A stretch of DNA of 64,000 nucleotides from Sphingobacterium arenae (GTDB lineage: Bacteria; Bacteroidota; Bacteroidia; Sphingobacteriales; Sphingobacteriaceae): assembly GCF_014692505.1 (NCBI RefSeq), contig NZ_JACNYK010000001.1:1311922-1375921 (forward strand). Reading direction: 5' to 3'. The position numbers and the translations under genes were made by a program. A model generated the notes under the pieces. That model saw only the letters and a list, made by a program, of their open reading frames with translations. It searched no databases and had not been told where the DNA came from. Below, piece by piece: positions 28,040-37,322 of the stretch (position 1 is its first letter; the number at the start of each line of letters is the position of its first letter).

Positions 28040-30049
28040 CTATTTAATTATCAGATAAAGTAGTCCTAAAACAACGATGGTCAATGCAAAGCCCAAATAC
28101 GTTTGTAACTGTCCATTTTGAACATGGCGGACGAGATGACCGATATAATACATTGTCCCCGCCAGTAAATTGACTATTCCGTCGACAATATGTTTGTCAA
28201 ACCAGTATGCAACCACGGATAGTTGACGAACAAGCCAAGAGAAAAATTTCGTAAACCCGTCTACCACATAGCGATCGAAAGTATAGAGTATGCGGCTAAG
28301 ACCGGTGGTCCCCCTTACAAAAATATGTTCGTTAAATTCGTTTAGATAGCCTTGTTTATAGGCAAAGTGTACGAATCTATTATTTTCCGATAACGGATAC
28401 TTTTGCTTCACGTACCAGCGCCATCCCATAAACCAACTCAAGATTGCTCCGCCGGTTAAAAGAATAGGAATGAATAAATGAGCCTGCGCAAGAATAGGGT
28501 AATTGGTGCCCGCGTCCAACGTTAGCATAATCCATGCGCTGTGATAATCGGTTAATGATATCCCGAAAAGTGGAAATAAACTTCCTGCGGCAAGGAAAAA
28601 CATCGGTACAAGCATGAGGCTTGGTGCTTCGTGGAAGATGATGCCTTCGTCGATATAAGAACGATATTTGAAATCGCCAAAAAATGTTTTAAAAATAAGA
28701 CGACCAATATAAAAGGCGGTAAGTAAACTAACGATAGTCAACAATATAGGGATAAGCACATAAACCCCACGGAGGTGATTTGCCCATTCGTATGCTGTAA
28801 TTACGATGCTGTCCTTAGAAAGATAACCCGAAGTGAACGGAAATCCGGCTAGGGATAGCGAGGCGACAACCATGCAGATAAATGTTTTCGGCATAAAATG
28901 TCGTAGCCCCCCCAAGTGACGTAAATCCTGTGGATCGATGTCCAGTTTTGCTTTTGCTTTCAGATGCGTCATTTCGTGGATAACCGCGCCTGCACATAAA
29001 AACAACAAGCATTTAAAAAAAGCATGTGTGGTGAGGTGAAACATGGCGGCGTCCCATGCACCAATGCCCACGCCGACCATCATAAAACCCAGTTGGGAGA
29101 TGGTCGAAAAGGCGAGTATCTTTTTGATATCATGTTGCCCTAAAGCGAAAATAGCGGCCGATAATGCGGTAAGTGTACCGATAATACAGACAACGAGTAA
29201 CACCGTATCGTTGAAAAGTGGAAAAACGGTGCATAATAAAAATATGCCCGCTGCAACCATCGTGGCGGCATGGATAAGAGATGATACGGAAGTAGGTCCC
29301 TCCATGGCATCCGGCAACCACACATGCAACGGAAACTGAGCCGACTTTGCCATTGCCCCCAAGAAAAATGCTAAACCTGCAAAAGTTACCCAAGTGGCAT
29401 TCTTGTCGATCGCTATTTGGGTGCCGGTTTGATTAAATAATACCGATAAATCTAATGTACCACAATGTGCATAAACAAGTGCTATACCGATTAGAAAACC
29501 GATATCTCCGATTCTATTGACCAGAAATGCTTTTTTATTAGCCTGCACGGCGGTTTCTTTGGTAAACCAAAAGCCAATTAATAAGTAAGAAGCAAAACCT
29601 ACTAGTTCCCAGAAAATATATAATTGCAATAGATTGAGCGATACGGTGAGTCCGAGCATAGCGAAGCAAAACAGGCTCAGATACATCCAATAGCGGTGTA
29701 TGCCTTCGTCGCTTTTCATATACGCGCGCGAATAGATATGGACGGGTAAGGAAATAATACAGACAAGCAGCTGCATGAGTGCAGTGAGGTTATTAAGAAG
29801 AATACCTACTTCGAGTGTATATTCTCCGATGGTGAACCATGCCCATTTTTGTAGCGTCGTTGTTTCGTTCCAGATGGGTAGAAAAACACCGAACAAACTG
29901 ATGCCCGTGCTGGCAATAATGGCAACTAATGCTATGTTTCCTGAAATTGATTTTTTGCCTATCAGTGCCTGTGCCAGGCATGCGAATAGCGGTAACAGTG
30001 TAACGAGGATACTGGCGGTAACGGGCGATATGTGAAGAAAAGTGTTCAA
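28040..30049 (-). CDS. nuoL: NADH-quinone oxidoreductase subunit L
   Basis: NuoL (669 residues) is the distal antiporter-like subunit with the long lateral helix at its C terminus. Seen are IFWELVGFASYLLIGFWF (about 149-166), AQFPLHVWLPDAMEGPTSVS (about 241-260) and DIKKILAFSTISQLGFMMVG (about 315-334). The gene lies 2 bases after nuoK and 3 bases before nuoM, so it is in the core of the operon. Confidence 0.97.
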   Translation of the reverse strand: MNTFLHISPVTASILVTLLPLFACLAQALIGKKSISGNIALVAIIASTGISLFGVFLPIWNETTTLQKWAWFTIGEYTLEVGILLNNLTALMQLLVCIISLPVHIYSRAYMKSDEGIHRYWMYLSLFCFAMLGLTVSLNLLQLYIFWELVGFASYLLIGFWFTKETAVQANKKAFLVNRIGDIGFLIGIALVYAHCGTLDLSVLFNQTGTQIAIDKNATWVTFAGLAFFLGAMAKSAQFPLHVWLPDAMEGPTSVSSLIHAATMVAAGIFLLCTVFPLFNDTVLLVVCIIGTLTALSAAIFALGQHDIKKILAFSTISQLGFMMVGVGIGAWDAAMFHLTTHAFFKCLLFLCAGAVIHEMTHLKAKAKLDIDPQDLRHLGGLRHFMPKTFICMVVASLSLAGFPFTSGYLSKDSIVITAYEWANHLRGVYVLIPILLTIVSLLTAFYIGRLIFKTFFGDFKYRSYIDEGIIFHEAPSLMLVPMFFLAAGSLFPLFGISLTDYHSAWIMLTLDAGTNYPILAQAHLFIPILLTGGAILSWFMGWRWYVKQKYPLSENNRFVHFAYKQGYLNEFNEHIFVRGTTGLSRILYTFDRYVVDGFTKFFSWLVRQLSVVAYWFDKHIVDGIVNLLAGTMYYIGHLVRHVQNGQLQTYLGFALTIVVLGLLYLIIK

Positions 30050-30051
30050 GC

Positions 30052-30357
30052 TTAATCTTTCAATTCGTGAATGTTTTGGGGGTTAATCGTATTAAAGTGC
30101 CGGTAGACATTTAAGATAATTGCTAACCCCACGGCAACGGCAGCGGCGGCTAATACAATGGCAAAGATAGCAAAGACTTGCCCCCCGTAGTTTACTTTAT
30201 CATATTTTCCAAATGCGACAAAATTCAATATGGCAGCGTTGATCATAAGTTCGATACCTACGAGGATCATGATCGTATTGCGTTTAGCTAACACAGCATA
30301 TAAACCAATACAGAAAATACAGGCACTGACAACAAGAAAGTGAGTGAGTGTGATCAT
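30052..30357 (-). CDS. nuoK: NADH-quinone oxidoreductase subunit K
   Basis: NuoK (101 residues) has three membrane helices, with the two conserved membrane glutamates visible in MILVGIELMINAAILNF (about 31-47) and, less clearly, further on. It overlaps nuoJ by four bases (ATGA-type junction at 30354-30357) and precedes nuoL by 2 bases, so translation is probably coupled. Confidence 0.96.
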   Translation of the reverse strand: MITLTHFLVVSACIFCIGLYAVLAKRNTIMILVGIELMINAAILNFVAFGKYDKVNYGGQVFAIFAIVLAAAAVAVGLAIILNVYRHFNTINPQNIHELKD

Positions 30358-30902
30358 TTGTTGCTCTCCTTTCGTGATAGGTGTGCAGCTCCGATAAGTG
30401 CCATCATGAGGAAAACAGATATAACTTCGAATGGTAACACATATTGCGTCATAAATTTGAAACCTAAGGTTTTGATGTTATTATCTGTAGGCAATATCAT
30501 TCTTCCTTTGGCTTCGGCTTGAGAAATCCACTTGGGCATATGTTGTGCCCAACTGATATAACTGTATATCATCAGGCTTAGAAAAGCAAGGGCTAAAATT
30601 ATTGCCTGCCAATTGGGTAGAGATATAAAACGTTTTGATGACGGTTGCAGATCGTCAAGCAATTCCTTGTTGGACAGCATAAAAGCAAATATGAGCAGGA
30701 TAAGTACCCCGCCTACATAGACTAAAATCTGCGTAATAGCGATAAAGTCAGCAAGGGCGAAAAGGTAAAGCCCTGCCATTGCGAAAAGGACAATAAAAAG
30801 TAGAAACAGCGCCCGGGCAATATTGCGTATGTGGACTAATAAAAGAGCGGAGAGGATTGCTAGACCGGCAAAAGCATAAAATAGTAAAGATTCGATCATC
30901 AT
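30354..30902 (-). CDS. nuoJ: NADH-quinone oxidoreductase subunit J
   Basis: NuoJ (182 residues) is a five-helix membrane subunit. The conserved IAITQILVYVGGVLILLIFA (about 54-73), including the hinge Gly-Gly, and the terminal FEVISVFLMMALIGAAHLSR are visible. It abuts nuoI with no gap and overlaps nuoK. Confidence 0.95.
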   Translation of the reverse strand: MMIESLLFYAFAGLAILSALLLVHIRNIARALFLLFIVLFAMAGLYLFALADFIAITQILVYVGGVLILLIFAFMLSNKELLDDLQPSSKRFISLPNWQAIILALAFLSLMIYSYISWAQHMPKWISQAEAKGRMILPTDNNIKTLGFKFMTQYVLPFEVISVFLMMALIGAAHLSRKESNK

Positions 30903-31466
30903 TTATTTTTTCTTGGCTGCCTCCTTATCAGCTTGAAAGCGTGTCCATTCCTCTTTTCGTTTAGCTATATCTTCATCTGTCATATCGGAAAATCCGTAAA
31001 TTAAATCCGTCAGTTTCGTGGTGCTGCGGTCGTATTGGTCGGTCATCGTGATACACTCCGTAGGGCATACGACAGTACATAGTCCGCAATACATGCATTT
31101 TGCCATATCGATATCAAATCGCTCCGGATATAAACGTTTGACACTGCCATCTGACGTTTTCCCAATGACACCTATGGATTTGATAGATTGAATATCTATA
31201 CAATCTACCGGACATGCTTTCGCACAGAGGTCACAGACAATGCAGTCGTCAATATCTACTTGTAATTGATAACGTGCGACTTCCGGAATAGGCATCTTTT
31301 CTTTTGGATATTGCACCGTCGTAACACCTTGTTGTTGCTGGAAGTAATTTTCGTTACGAATGTCTCGTGTAGTACGCGACTTCCGAGCGCCAAACAAGTG
31401 TTTTACCGTTAAAAATAAACCTTTAACAGCTGTTATAAATCCTTGTATGGTTGTTTTTAATACCAA
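30903..31466 (-). CDS. nuoI: NADH-quinone oxidoreductase subunit I
   Basis: NuoI (187 residues) carries the two [4Fe-4S] clusters N6a and N6b that pass electrons to NuoB. The ligand sets are CIVCDLCAKACPVDCI (about 74-89) and CMYCGLCTVVCPTECI (about 122-137). The N terminus is amphipathic and the C terminus highly charged. It follows nuoH by 12 bases. Confidence 0.97.
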   Translation of the reverse strand: MVLKTTIQGFITAVKGLFLTVKHLFGARKSRTTRDIRNENYFQQQQGVTTVQYPKEKMPIPEVARYQLQVDIDDCIVCDLCAKACPVDCIDIQSIKSIGVIGKTSDGSVKRLYPERFDIDMAKCMYCGLCTVVCPTECITMTDQYDRSTTKLTDLIYGFSDMTDEDIAKRKEEWTRFQADKEAAKKK

Positions 31467-31478
31467 AGCGATCTTATT

Positions 31479-32588
31479 TTATAACATAACCAATATTCGC
31501 CATAACCCGGATATAGCGAGACATACAAACGCCAGGGGGATTAAGACTTTCCAACATAGGGTCAACAATTGGTCGGCCCGAAAACGTGGTAATGTCCAAC
31601 GAATCCACATCTGTACGCCAACAATGGCCAGTGATTTCAACAGTGTCCACATGATTCCCCAACCCAAGCCGGTCGTCCAATCGGCCAGGCGTAGACTACC
31701 TATGTTAGGTAATGGGCTGTTCCACCCGCCCAAGAAAACTACTACACCCAATATCGCGACTAGAAACATCATCGCATATTCGGCAAGAAACAAAAAAGCA
31801 AATTTGATCCCACCATATTCGGTATGAAACCCACCAATAAGCTCTGACTCGGCTTCGGGAATGTCAAATGGTGCGCGGTTACATTCCGCGAGCGACGAAA
31901 TAAAGAATATTACATAGACAACGAGTAGATGAGGTGCTTGGAAGATGTGCCAAGCCAATATTCCACCGATATCGCTTACATCCCAAACCCCCATAAAATA
32001 GATTTGCTCCGGAGAGGAAATTCCCTGCAGGTAGGCGATGTCGTTCAGATTTAACGTTTGTGTAATCATGACGGCAGCAATCAAAGAAAGACCCACAGGG
32101 AGTTCGTAGGAAACCATTTGCGCGATAGCGCGGATGGAACCGAGGAGGGAATATTTGTTATTCGACCCCCATCCAGCCATTAAGATACCGATAGCATCAA
32201 TGGATACAACGGCCATGATAAAAAAGAGTCCGGTGTTGGTGTTAGCCGGGATGAAGTCAGGCGCCCATGGTACAACACTGAAGCCAATGAACACCGCGAC
32301 AAATATCACGATAGGGGCCACCGCAAATAAAATTTTGTCTGCTGCCGATGGAGTAATAAATTCTTTCTGCAATAGTTTTAAAATATCCGCCAATGTCTGG
32401 ATGAGCCCATATTTCCCCGTTTCCATCGGGCCTAAACGATCTTGTACAAAACCTGCAATTTTGCGTTCTGCATATACAGCAAAAAGCGTAAACCCTGCAA
32501 TGAAAGCAAAGATGACAACGGGTACAATAATATGGACAACAAGATCGGCCAATTTGTCTTTTTTAGAATAGTTCTTAATTGGATGCAA
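31479..32588 (-). CDS. nuoH: NADH-quinone oxidoreductase subunit H
   Basis: NuoH (up to 369 residues) is the eight-helix subunit that forms the quinone chamber. ERKIAGFVQDRLGPMETGKY (about 46-65) and RAPFDIPEAESELIGGFHTE (about 237-256) are the standard motifs. It is the first gene of this nuo block: no nuoG or other nuo gene lies upstream, and the neighbour is divergent. The start is uncertain, since no ATG is in frame before the first helix; TTG at 32588 or TTG at 32552 are candidates, and a TATGTTTG box overlaps the former (32586-32593). Confidence 0.93.
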   Translation of the reverse strand: MHPIKNYSKKDKLADLVVHIIVPVVIFAFIAGFTLFAVYAERKIAGFVQDRLGPMETGKYGLIQTLADILKLLQKEFITPSAADKILFAVAPIVIFVAVFIGFSVVPWAPDFIPANTNTGLFFIMAVVSIDAIGILMAGWGSNNKYSLLGSIRAIAQMVSYELPVGLSLIAAVMITQTLNLNDIAYLQGISSPEQIYFMGVWDVSDIGGILAWHIFQAPHLLVVYVIFFISSLAECNRAPFDIPEAESELIGGFHTEYGGIKFAFLFLAEYAMMFLVAILGVVVFLGGWNSPLPNIGSLRLADWTTGLGWGIMWTLLKSLAIVGVQMWIRWTLPRFRADQLLTLCWKVLIPLAFVCLAISGLWRILVML

Positions 32589-32746
32589 ACATACGGAAAA
32601 CGTAGCAAAACGCCATAATATTTAAAAAAAATATACTAAAACAGTAGATTTTATTTTTAATCATCTATTTTATTCTTGTAGCATAGGCCGCAAACCTTTC
32701 GTTTGAAGAAGTGTTTTAATAAATGAATAACGAATAAATTAATAGA

Positions 32747-33520
32747 ATGAAAAAACATAACTTTATTTATCTAGCCATTTTTGTAATGTTGTTAACCAGT
32801 TGCGCAGTGCGTAAACCTTCGGGGGATAATGGGGCCACTTTAGTAGGAAAACATTGGCAATTGGTCGAGTTGAACGCGGAAGCTGTTCCGGCAAAAGTAA
32901 ACGGCAAAATGCCGTTTTTGAAATTGGACGAAGAAAACGGCCGTTATAGTGCCAGTGGTGGCTGTAATGGCATAGGGGGGGAGTATACATTGCAAAAGAA
33001 TAACGGTATCACTTTTTCTCGGGGTATGTCTACGATGATGGCCTGTGCGGATATGCGTGTTGAAAACGGCTTACGTACTTTGTTTGATGAGGCAGATACG
33101 TATACAGTTACTGAAAATACGTTGATATTATCGAAAGGAAAGGAAGGGGCTGCATTGGCTAAATTTGTGCTCGTGGCGGATCAATCTGATAAATTGGCAG
33201 GTACATGGGAATTAGACTATATTATGGAATCAGCCGATTTTGCGCAGTTGTATTCGTCGCGAAAGCCAACGATTACATTTGATATGGCAGAAAATAAAGT
33301 GAGTGGTAACAGCAGTTGTAACAACTTTTCAGGAAGTGTTAAAATCGAAGGACAAGCGATTTCGTTTGGCCCATTGATGTCGACGAAAATGGCTTGTCCA
33401 GGCGATGGTGAACGGGTGTTTTTCAAGAATATCGAACGGGTCACGGGGTTTGATGTTCAGAACGAAAGTCTGACGATGCTGATGGATGATATTGTCGTTA
33501 TGCGCTGGAAGAAAAAATAA
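32747..33520 (+). CDS. Lipoprotein with two META domains
   Basis: The 257-residue product has an SPII signal (IYLAIFVMLLTSCAVRK, Cys at about 19). Two META (HslJ-like, DUF306) domains follow, each with the order of a strand, a glycine-rich N-C turn and an M-A-C motif: SGGCNGIGGEYTL then MSTMMACADMRVENG (about 70-110), and SGNSSCNNFSGSV then MSTKMACPGDGERVF (about 186-227). HslJ relates to novobiocin resistance and heat shock in E. coli; a role in envelope stress here is inference. It is divergent from nuoH. Confidence 0.9.
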   Translation: MKKHNFIYLAIFVMLLTSCAVRKPSGDNGATLVGKHWQLVELNAEAVPAKVNGKMPFLKLDEENGRYSASGGCNGIGGEYTLQKNNGITFSRGMSTMMACADMRVENGLRTLFDEADTYTVTENTLILSKGKEGAALAKFVLVADQSDKLAGTWELDYIMESADFAQLYSSRKPTITFDMAENKVSGNSSCNNFSGSVKIEGQAISFGPLMSTKMACPGDGERVFFKNIERVTGFDVQNESLTMLMDDIVVMRWKKK

Positions 33521-33525
33521 ATAAT

Positions 33526-33562
33526 AAAAAACGCGATGAATTTAGTTTTCATCGCGTTTTTT
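33526..33562. terminator. Bidirectional terminator between the META lipoprotein gene and gltA
   Basis: Arms ACGCGATGAA (33531-33540) and TTCATCGCGT (33548-33557), extended by A and T runs on both sides, serve both converging genes. Confidence 0.92.
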
Positions 33563-33568
33563 TATCTA

Positions 33569-34855
33569 TTACCGCTTATCGAAGCCAACGTAGTCACGTT
33601 TTGTTTCTCCGACATAAATTTGACGCGGCCGGCCGATTGGTTCTTTATTGTCACGCATTTCTTTCCATTGCGCAATCCATCCTGGCAGGCGTCCTAATGC
33701 AAATAATACCGTAAACATATCCGACTCGAATCCTAAGGCTCGGTAGATGATACCAGAATAGAAGTCCACATTTGGATATAGTTTTCTATCCACGAAATAT
33801 TGGTCGTTTAAGGCTGCTTCTTCTAATTTTTTTGCAATATCCAATATGGGATCTTGTACCCCTAATTTTTCTAAAATATCATCACAGGCTTTTTTGATAA
33901 TTTTTGCACGTGGGTCGAAGTTTTTGTACACACGGTGTCCAAAGCCCATTAAACGAAATGGGTCGTTTTTATCTTTTGCTTTAGCAAGGTATTTATCCGC
34001 GTCGCCGCCGTCATTTTTAATGGCTTCCAACATTTCGATAACGGCTTGGTTGGCTCCGCCGTGTAGCGGACCCCATAATGCATTGATCCCTGCCGAAATG
34101 GAAGCATATAAATTAGCATTGGATGAGCCTACAATACGAACGGTGGAGGTAGAACAGTTTTGTTCATGGTCTGCGTGTAGAATCAATAACTTGTGCATCG
34201 CACTAATAACCACCGGGTCGAAAGTGGTCTCACCAGTGACCTCTCCAAAAATCATATTTAGAAAGTTCTCAATATAGCCGTAGTTGTTTTTAGGATAAAC
34301 TACCGGCTGGCCTAACGATTTTTTCTGAATCCAGGAAACGATCGTGGGCATCTTTGCCAAGAGATTGATGATGGTTTTATTGTCTTCTTCTTCTGTCGCA
34401 TTCGGATTCAACGACTCAGGGTAGAATGAAGACAAGGCGCCTACCAAACAAGATAATTGTCCCATTGGGTGAGATTTGGATGGGAAGCCAACGAAGAAAT
34501 TCTTCATATCCTCGTGGATCATCATCTGCTTTCTAATAGCGGACCGGAACTGTTCTAGCACCTCTTTTGTCGGAAGTTCTCCATATATTAGAAGATAGGC
34601 GACTTCTATAAAGGTTGATTTCTCTGCTAATTGTTCGATAGGGTAGCCCCTGTAATGTAAGACGCCCTTTTCGCCATCAAGAAAAGTAATAGCACTTTCG
34701 GTAGAGCCTGTGTTTTTAAACCCCGGATCTAGTGTAATATACTCCGATTCACCCCTTAATTTGGAGATGTCAATTGCTTTTTCGTTTTCAGTACCAATAA
34801 TAACTGGCAATTCATAAGATTTTCCGCCTAAATTTATTGTTGCTTTATCCGACAT
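33569..34855 (-). CDS. gltA: Citrate synthase (hexameric type II)
   Basis: This 428-residue enzyme condenses acetyl-CoA and oxaloacetate at the entry to the TCA cycle. Active-site blocks are LHADHEQNCSTSTVRIVGSS (catalytic His, about 226-245), LHGGANQAVIEML (about 264-276) and MGFGHRVYKNFDPRAKII (about 305-322). The long N terminus with ITLDPGFKNTGSTESAITFL fits the Gram-negative, NADH-sensitive type. A minus-strand -7 box (CAAATTTA on the plus strand) is at 34885-34892. It is a single-gene unit. Confidence 0.97.
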   Translation of the reverse strand: MSDKATINLGGKSYELPVIIGTENEKAIDISKLRGESEYITLDPGFKNTGSTESAITFLDGEKGVLHYRGYPIEQLAEKSTFIEVAYLLIYGELPTKEVLEQFRSAIRKQMMIHEDMKNFFVGFPSKSHPMGQLSCLVGALSSFYPESLNPNATEEEDNKTIINLLAKMPTIVSWIQKKSLGQPVVYPKNNYGYIENFLNMIFGEVTGETTFDPVVISAMHKLLILHADHEQNCSTSTVRIVGSSNANLYASISAGINALWGPLHGGANQAVIEMLEAIKNDGGDADKYLAKAKDKNDPFRLMGFGHRVYKNFDPRAKIIKKACDDILEKLGVQDPILDIAKKLEEAALNDQYFVDRKLYPNVDFYSGIIYRALGFESDMFTVLFALGRLPGWIAQWKEMRDNKEPIGRPRQIYVGETKRDYVGFDKR

Positions 34856-35038
34856 ATGTTGTTAATATAAATAATCTCTTTTTACAAATTTATAAAAATA
34901 GGTGATAATATCTAATAGTGAAGCAATTTAAATGACAAAGAACTGTCACTATTCATTTTTAATCTTGTAATCTTTTCTGTTAAATATGTTTTGATGTTTA
35001 CGAAATTTTCGTAGTATTGTGAAAGATTAGTATTGATT

Positions 35039-35401
35039 ATGGAAAAGTTAACCATTCAAGAAGAAGAAGCCATGTTGTCCATTTGGCAATTAGATGGCGG
35101 ATTTGTGAAAGAAATATTGGATAATTTAAAAGGAGAGAAGCCGCCTTATACCACATTAGCATCGACTATTAGAAACTTGGAACGCAAAGGCTATGTGAAA
35201 GCTGTCAAATATGCTAATGCTAAGCGCTATGAATCTATTATTTCTGAAGAGGAATACAAAGGGAGGTTTATGCATGGGTTCGTGGGTGATTATTTTAGAA
35301 ACTCCTATAAAGAAATGGTTTCCTTTTTTGTAAAAGAAGAGAAACTTTCTGCAACGGAATTGAAGGAAATCATGGATATGATACAGAAAAAACAATCTTA
35401 G
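35039..35401 (+). CDS. BlaI/MecI/CopY family repressor
   Basis: The 120-residue winged-helix protein starts at ATG 35039 (an upstream TTG adds two residues). The DNA-binding part includes EEAMLSIWQLDGGFVKEILD (about 9-28) and the recognition region YTTLASTIRNLERKGYVKAV (about 37-56); a C-terminal dimerisation helix follows. It abuts the BlaR1-like gene directly (stop 35399-35401, ATG 35402). In this family the repressor is inactivated by proteolysis after the partner sensor detects a signal. No beta-lactamase gene is adjacent. Confidence 0.93.
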   Translation: MEKLTIQEEEAMLSIWQLDGGFVKEILDNLKGEKPPYTTLASTIRNLERKGYVKAVKYANAKRYESIISEEEYKGRFMHGFVGDYFRNSYKEMVSFFVKEEKLSATELKEIMDMIQKKQS

Positions 35402-37300
35402 ATGATGTATTCTTTACTTGCCTATATCGCCCAAGTCAATATTCTACTGATTATTGTGTACACCGGATATCACGTATTGCTAAGAAAATTGACATTCTAT
35501 CGTCTGAATAGAGGGTATTTTCTTGTAGGAGTTGTTTTCGCGTTTGCGTACCCTTTTTTGGATATTAAAACCCTTGTTCGGCAACATATAGAGCCTGTAG
35601 GTGAGTGGATGACGTATTTACCTGCTTTTTATATGCAACAAGCAGAAGAATCTGTTTATACGTTAGAGAATGCAATATATAGCGGTATCGCGGTCGTCGG
35701 ATTGTGGTTTGCTATACGATTCTGTATACAACTGCTGAGTTTATTGCGTATTCATCTTTACTCGAGGAAAGCTATATGGAAAACATACTGGTATCAGGAT
35801 GTATTATTTCCTATTGTTCCTTTTTCTTTTTTAAACAAGATTTACCTTCATAAAGAACAACATCAGGAACCAGAACTCTATGATATTTTTGAACATGAGG
35901 ATATCCACGTGAAAGGCCTTCACAGCATGGATATATTAATGTTTGAAATTTTACGGATAGTTTGTTGGTATAATCCCTTCGTTTGGTTCATGCGCAGAGC
36001 CGTACGTCAAAATTTGGAATACTTGACTGATCAACAAGTGCTGAATAAGGGTGTGGACCGGCAAACCTATCAGTATTCGTTGCTGCAGGTGTCGAAGCAG
36101 GGTGCTTCGATCGGCCTCAGCAATCAGTTTAATTTTAAATTTTTAAAAAAGCGCATTATGATGATGAACAAAAAAAAATCGTCGAAACTTGAATTGAGCA
36201 AATATGCTTTTCTGCTACCGATCGTTATTTTCACGGCAGGAGCATTTACGATCAGCAAGGCTGATGAGAAAATTACAGAAGCTGTAAAAACGGTGAAGGA
36301 TGTTCGGCTCGCTAGTGTAATAACTCAGGAAGATACGGCAAAGACAGCGGTACCGGAAACGAAGAGGTTGGAAAGTAAATCGGAAATTGATCAAACACGT
36401 AATTATTTGTATTTGTATGATAAAAAGGAGCTGTCTAAAGATGACTTTTTTCAAATAGACGATTCGGAATTATTCGATATACTGTTTATTTCCAAAGTTG
36501 ATTTAAAAGGGCCGTATGCAGCGCATAAAGATCGGGAAGGTGTAATTTCCGCTTATTCCAAAGAAGAGCATAACAAGCGAAGAAAGCAACAGGAAAAGGT
36601 TTTAATTGTGATAGACGGCGAGATTCGGGGTGAAGGGAAAGCTGTGATGGATGCCATCAATCCGAATCAAATTGAATCTATGAATGTCCTGAAAGATGAA
36701 TTTGCAACAGAAAAGTATGGCGATAAGGGTAAAAATGGGGTTATAGAATTTACCATGAAAACAGCCAAAGCTGATACAGAAGTTGTCGTTACGGGTCATC
36801 GGTCGGAAATGCCGGCGGATTCGCTGGATGGAAAAGCGACAGGTATCCGTATTGTCGAAACGGAGGAAATAACGAATGTAGCGGATACGACAAAGCCTCC
36901 GAAAATTGTTATCAGAGGAGTGAAAAGTGAAGGGGGGGCGCCGTTAATTGTGATAGACGGTGTGGTACAACCTGTAGATATGAGAGTAGATAAACTGAAT
37001 CCGGAGCAAATTGAATCTATTTCTATTTTGAAAGACCAGTCTGCCGTTGCAATATATGGAGATAAGGCGAAGGAAGGAGTTATGCTCATCACGACAAAAA
37101 ATAGTGCTAAAGCTAGGCAAAGGGAAGGAGGTGATCGCTATACCGATGATGATGTGTTTTTTATTGACGGTAAAGCGGTATCTAAAAACGAATTTACAGC
37201 CGTTCCTGAGAATAAGATTATTGTGAAAGATATACGTGGAAAAACTGGAGAAAAAGGACGGGAAATAGAGATAAAAACACGGAAATGGACAATAAAATAA
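35402..37300 (+). CDS. BlaR1-like M56 metallopeptidase with C-terminal TonB-plug-like repeats
   Basis: The 632-residue protein has four predicted membrane spans at the N-terminal end and the zinc site HEDIH at residues 165-169 before LHSMDILMFEILRIVCWYNP, the hallmark of BlaR1/MecR1 sensors. A further hydrophobic span lies near residue 270. The C-terminal half lacks a penicillin-binding domain; instead it has repeats of the form VIDG...NPEQIESI.ILKDQSA.A.YGDK...GV, at about 398-458, 514-567 and, degenerately, near 580-632. Such segments resemble the plug of SusC/TonB receptors and occur in Bacteroidota M56 proteins. The ligand is unknown. Confidence 0.88.
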   Translation: MMYSLLAYIAQVNILLIIVYTGYHVLLRKLTFYRLNRGYFLVGVVFAFAYPFLDIKTLVRQHIEPVGEWMTYLPAFYMQQAEESVYTLENAIYSGIAVVGLWFAIRFCIQLLSLLRIHLYSRKAIWKTYWYQDVLFPIVPFSFLNKIYLHKEQHQEPELYDIFEHEDIHVKGLHSMDILMFEILRIVCWYNPFVWFMRRAVRQNLEYLTDQQVLNKGVDRQTYQYSLLQVSKQGASIGLSNQFNFKFLKKRIMMMNKKKSSKLELSKYAFLLPIVIFTAGAFTISKADEKITEAVKTVKDVRLASVITQEDTAKTAVPETKRLESKSEIDQTRNYLYLYDKKELSKDDFFQIDDSELFDILFISKVDLKGPYAAHKDREGVISAYSKEEHNKRRKQQEKVLIVIDGEIRGEGKAVMDAINPNQIESMNVLKDEFATEKYGDKGKNGVIEFTMKTAKADTEVVVTGHRSEMPADSLDGKATGIRIVETEEITNVADTTKPPKIVIRGVKSEGGAPLIVIDGVVQPVDMRVDKLNPEQIESISILKDQSAVAIYGDKAKEGVMLITTKNSAKARQREGGDRYTDDDVFFIDGKAVSKNEFTAVPENKIIVKDIRGKTGEKGREIEIKTRKWTIK

Positions 37301-37322
37301 CAAAATAAGCGGCTCTTGCTGC

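Noticed and set aside
35402..37300. Beta-lactam resistance operon
   Set aside because: The sensor lacks a penicillin-binding domain and no beta-lactamase gene is nearby; the BlaI/BlaR1 likeness is only in the repressor and protease parts.
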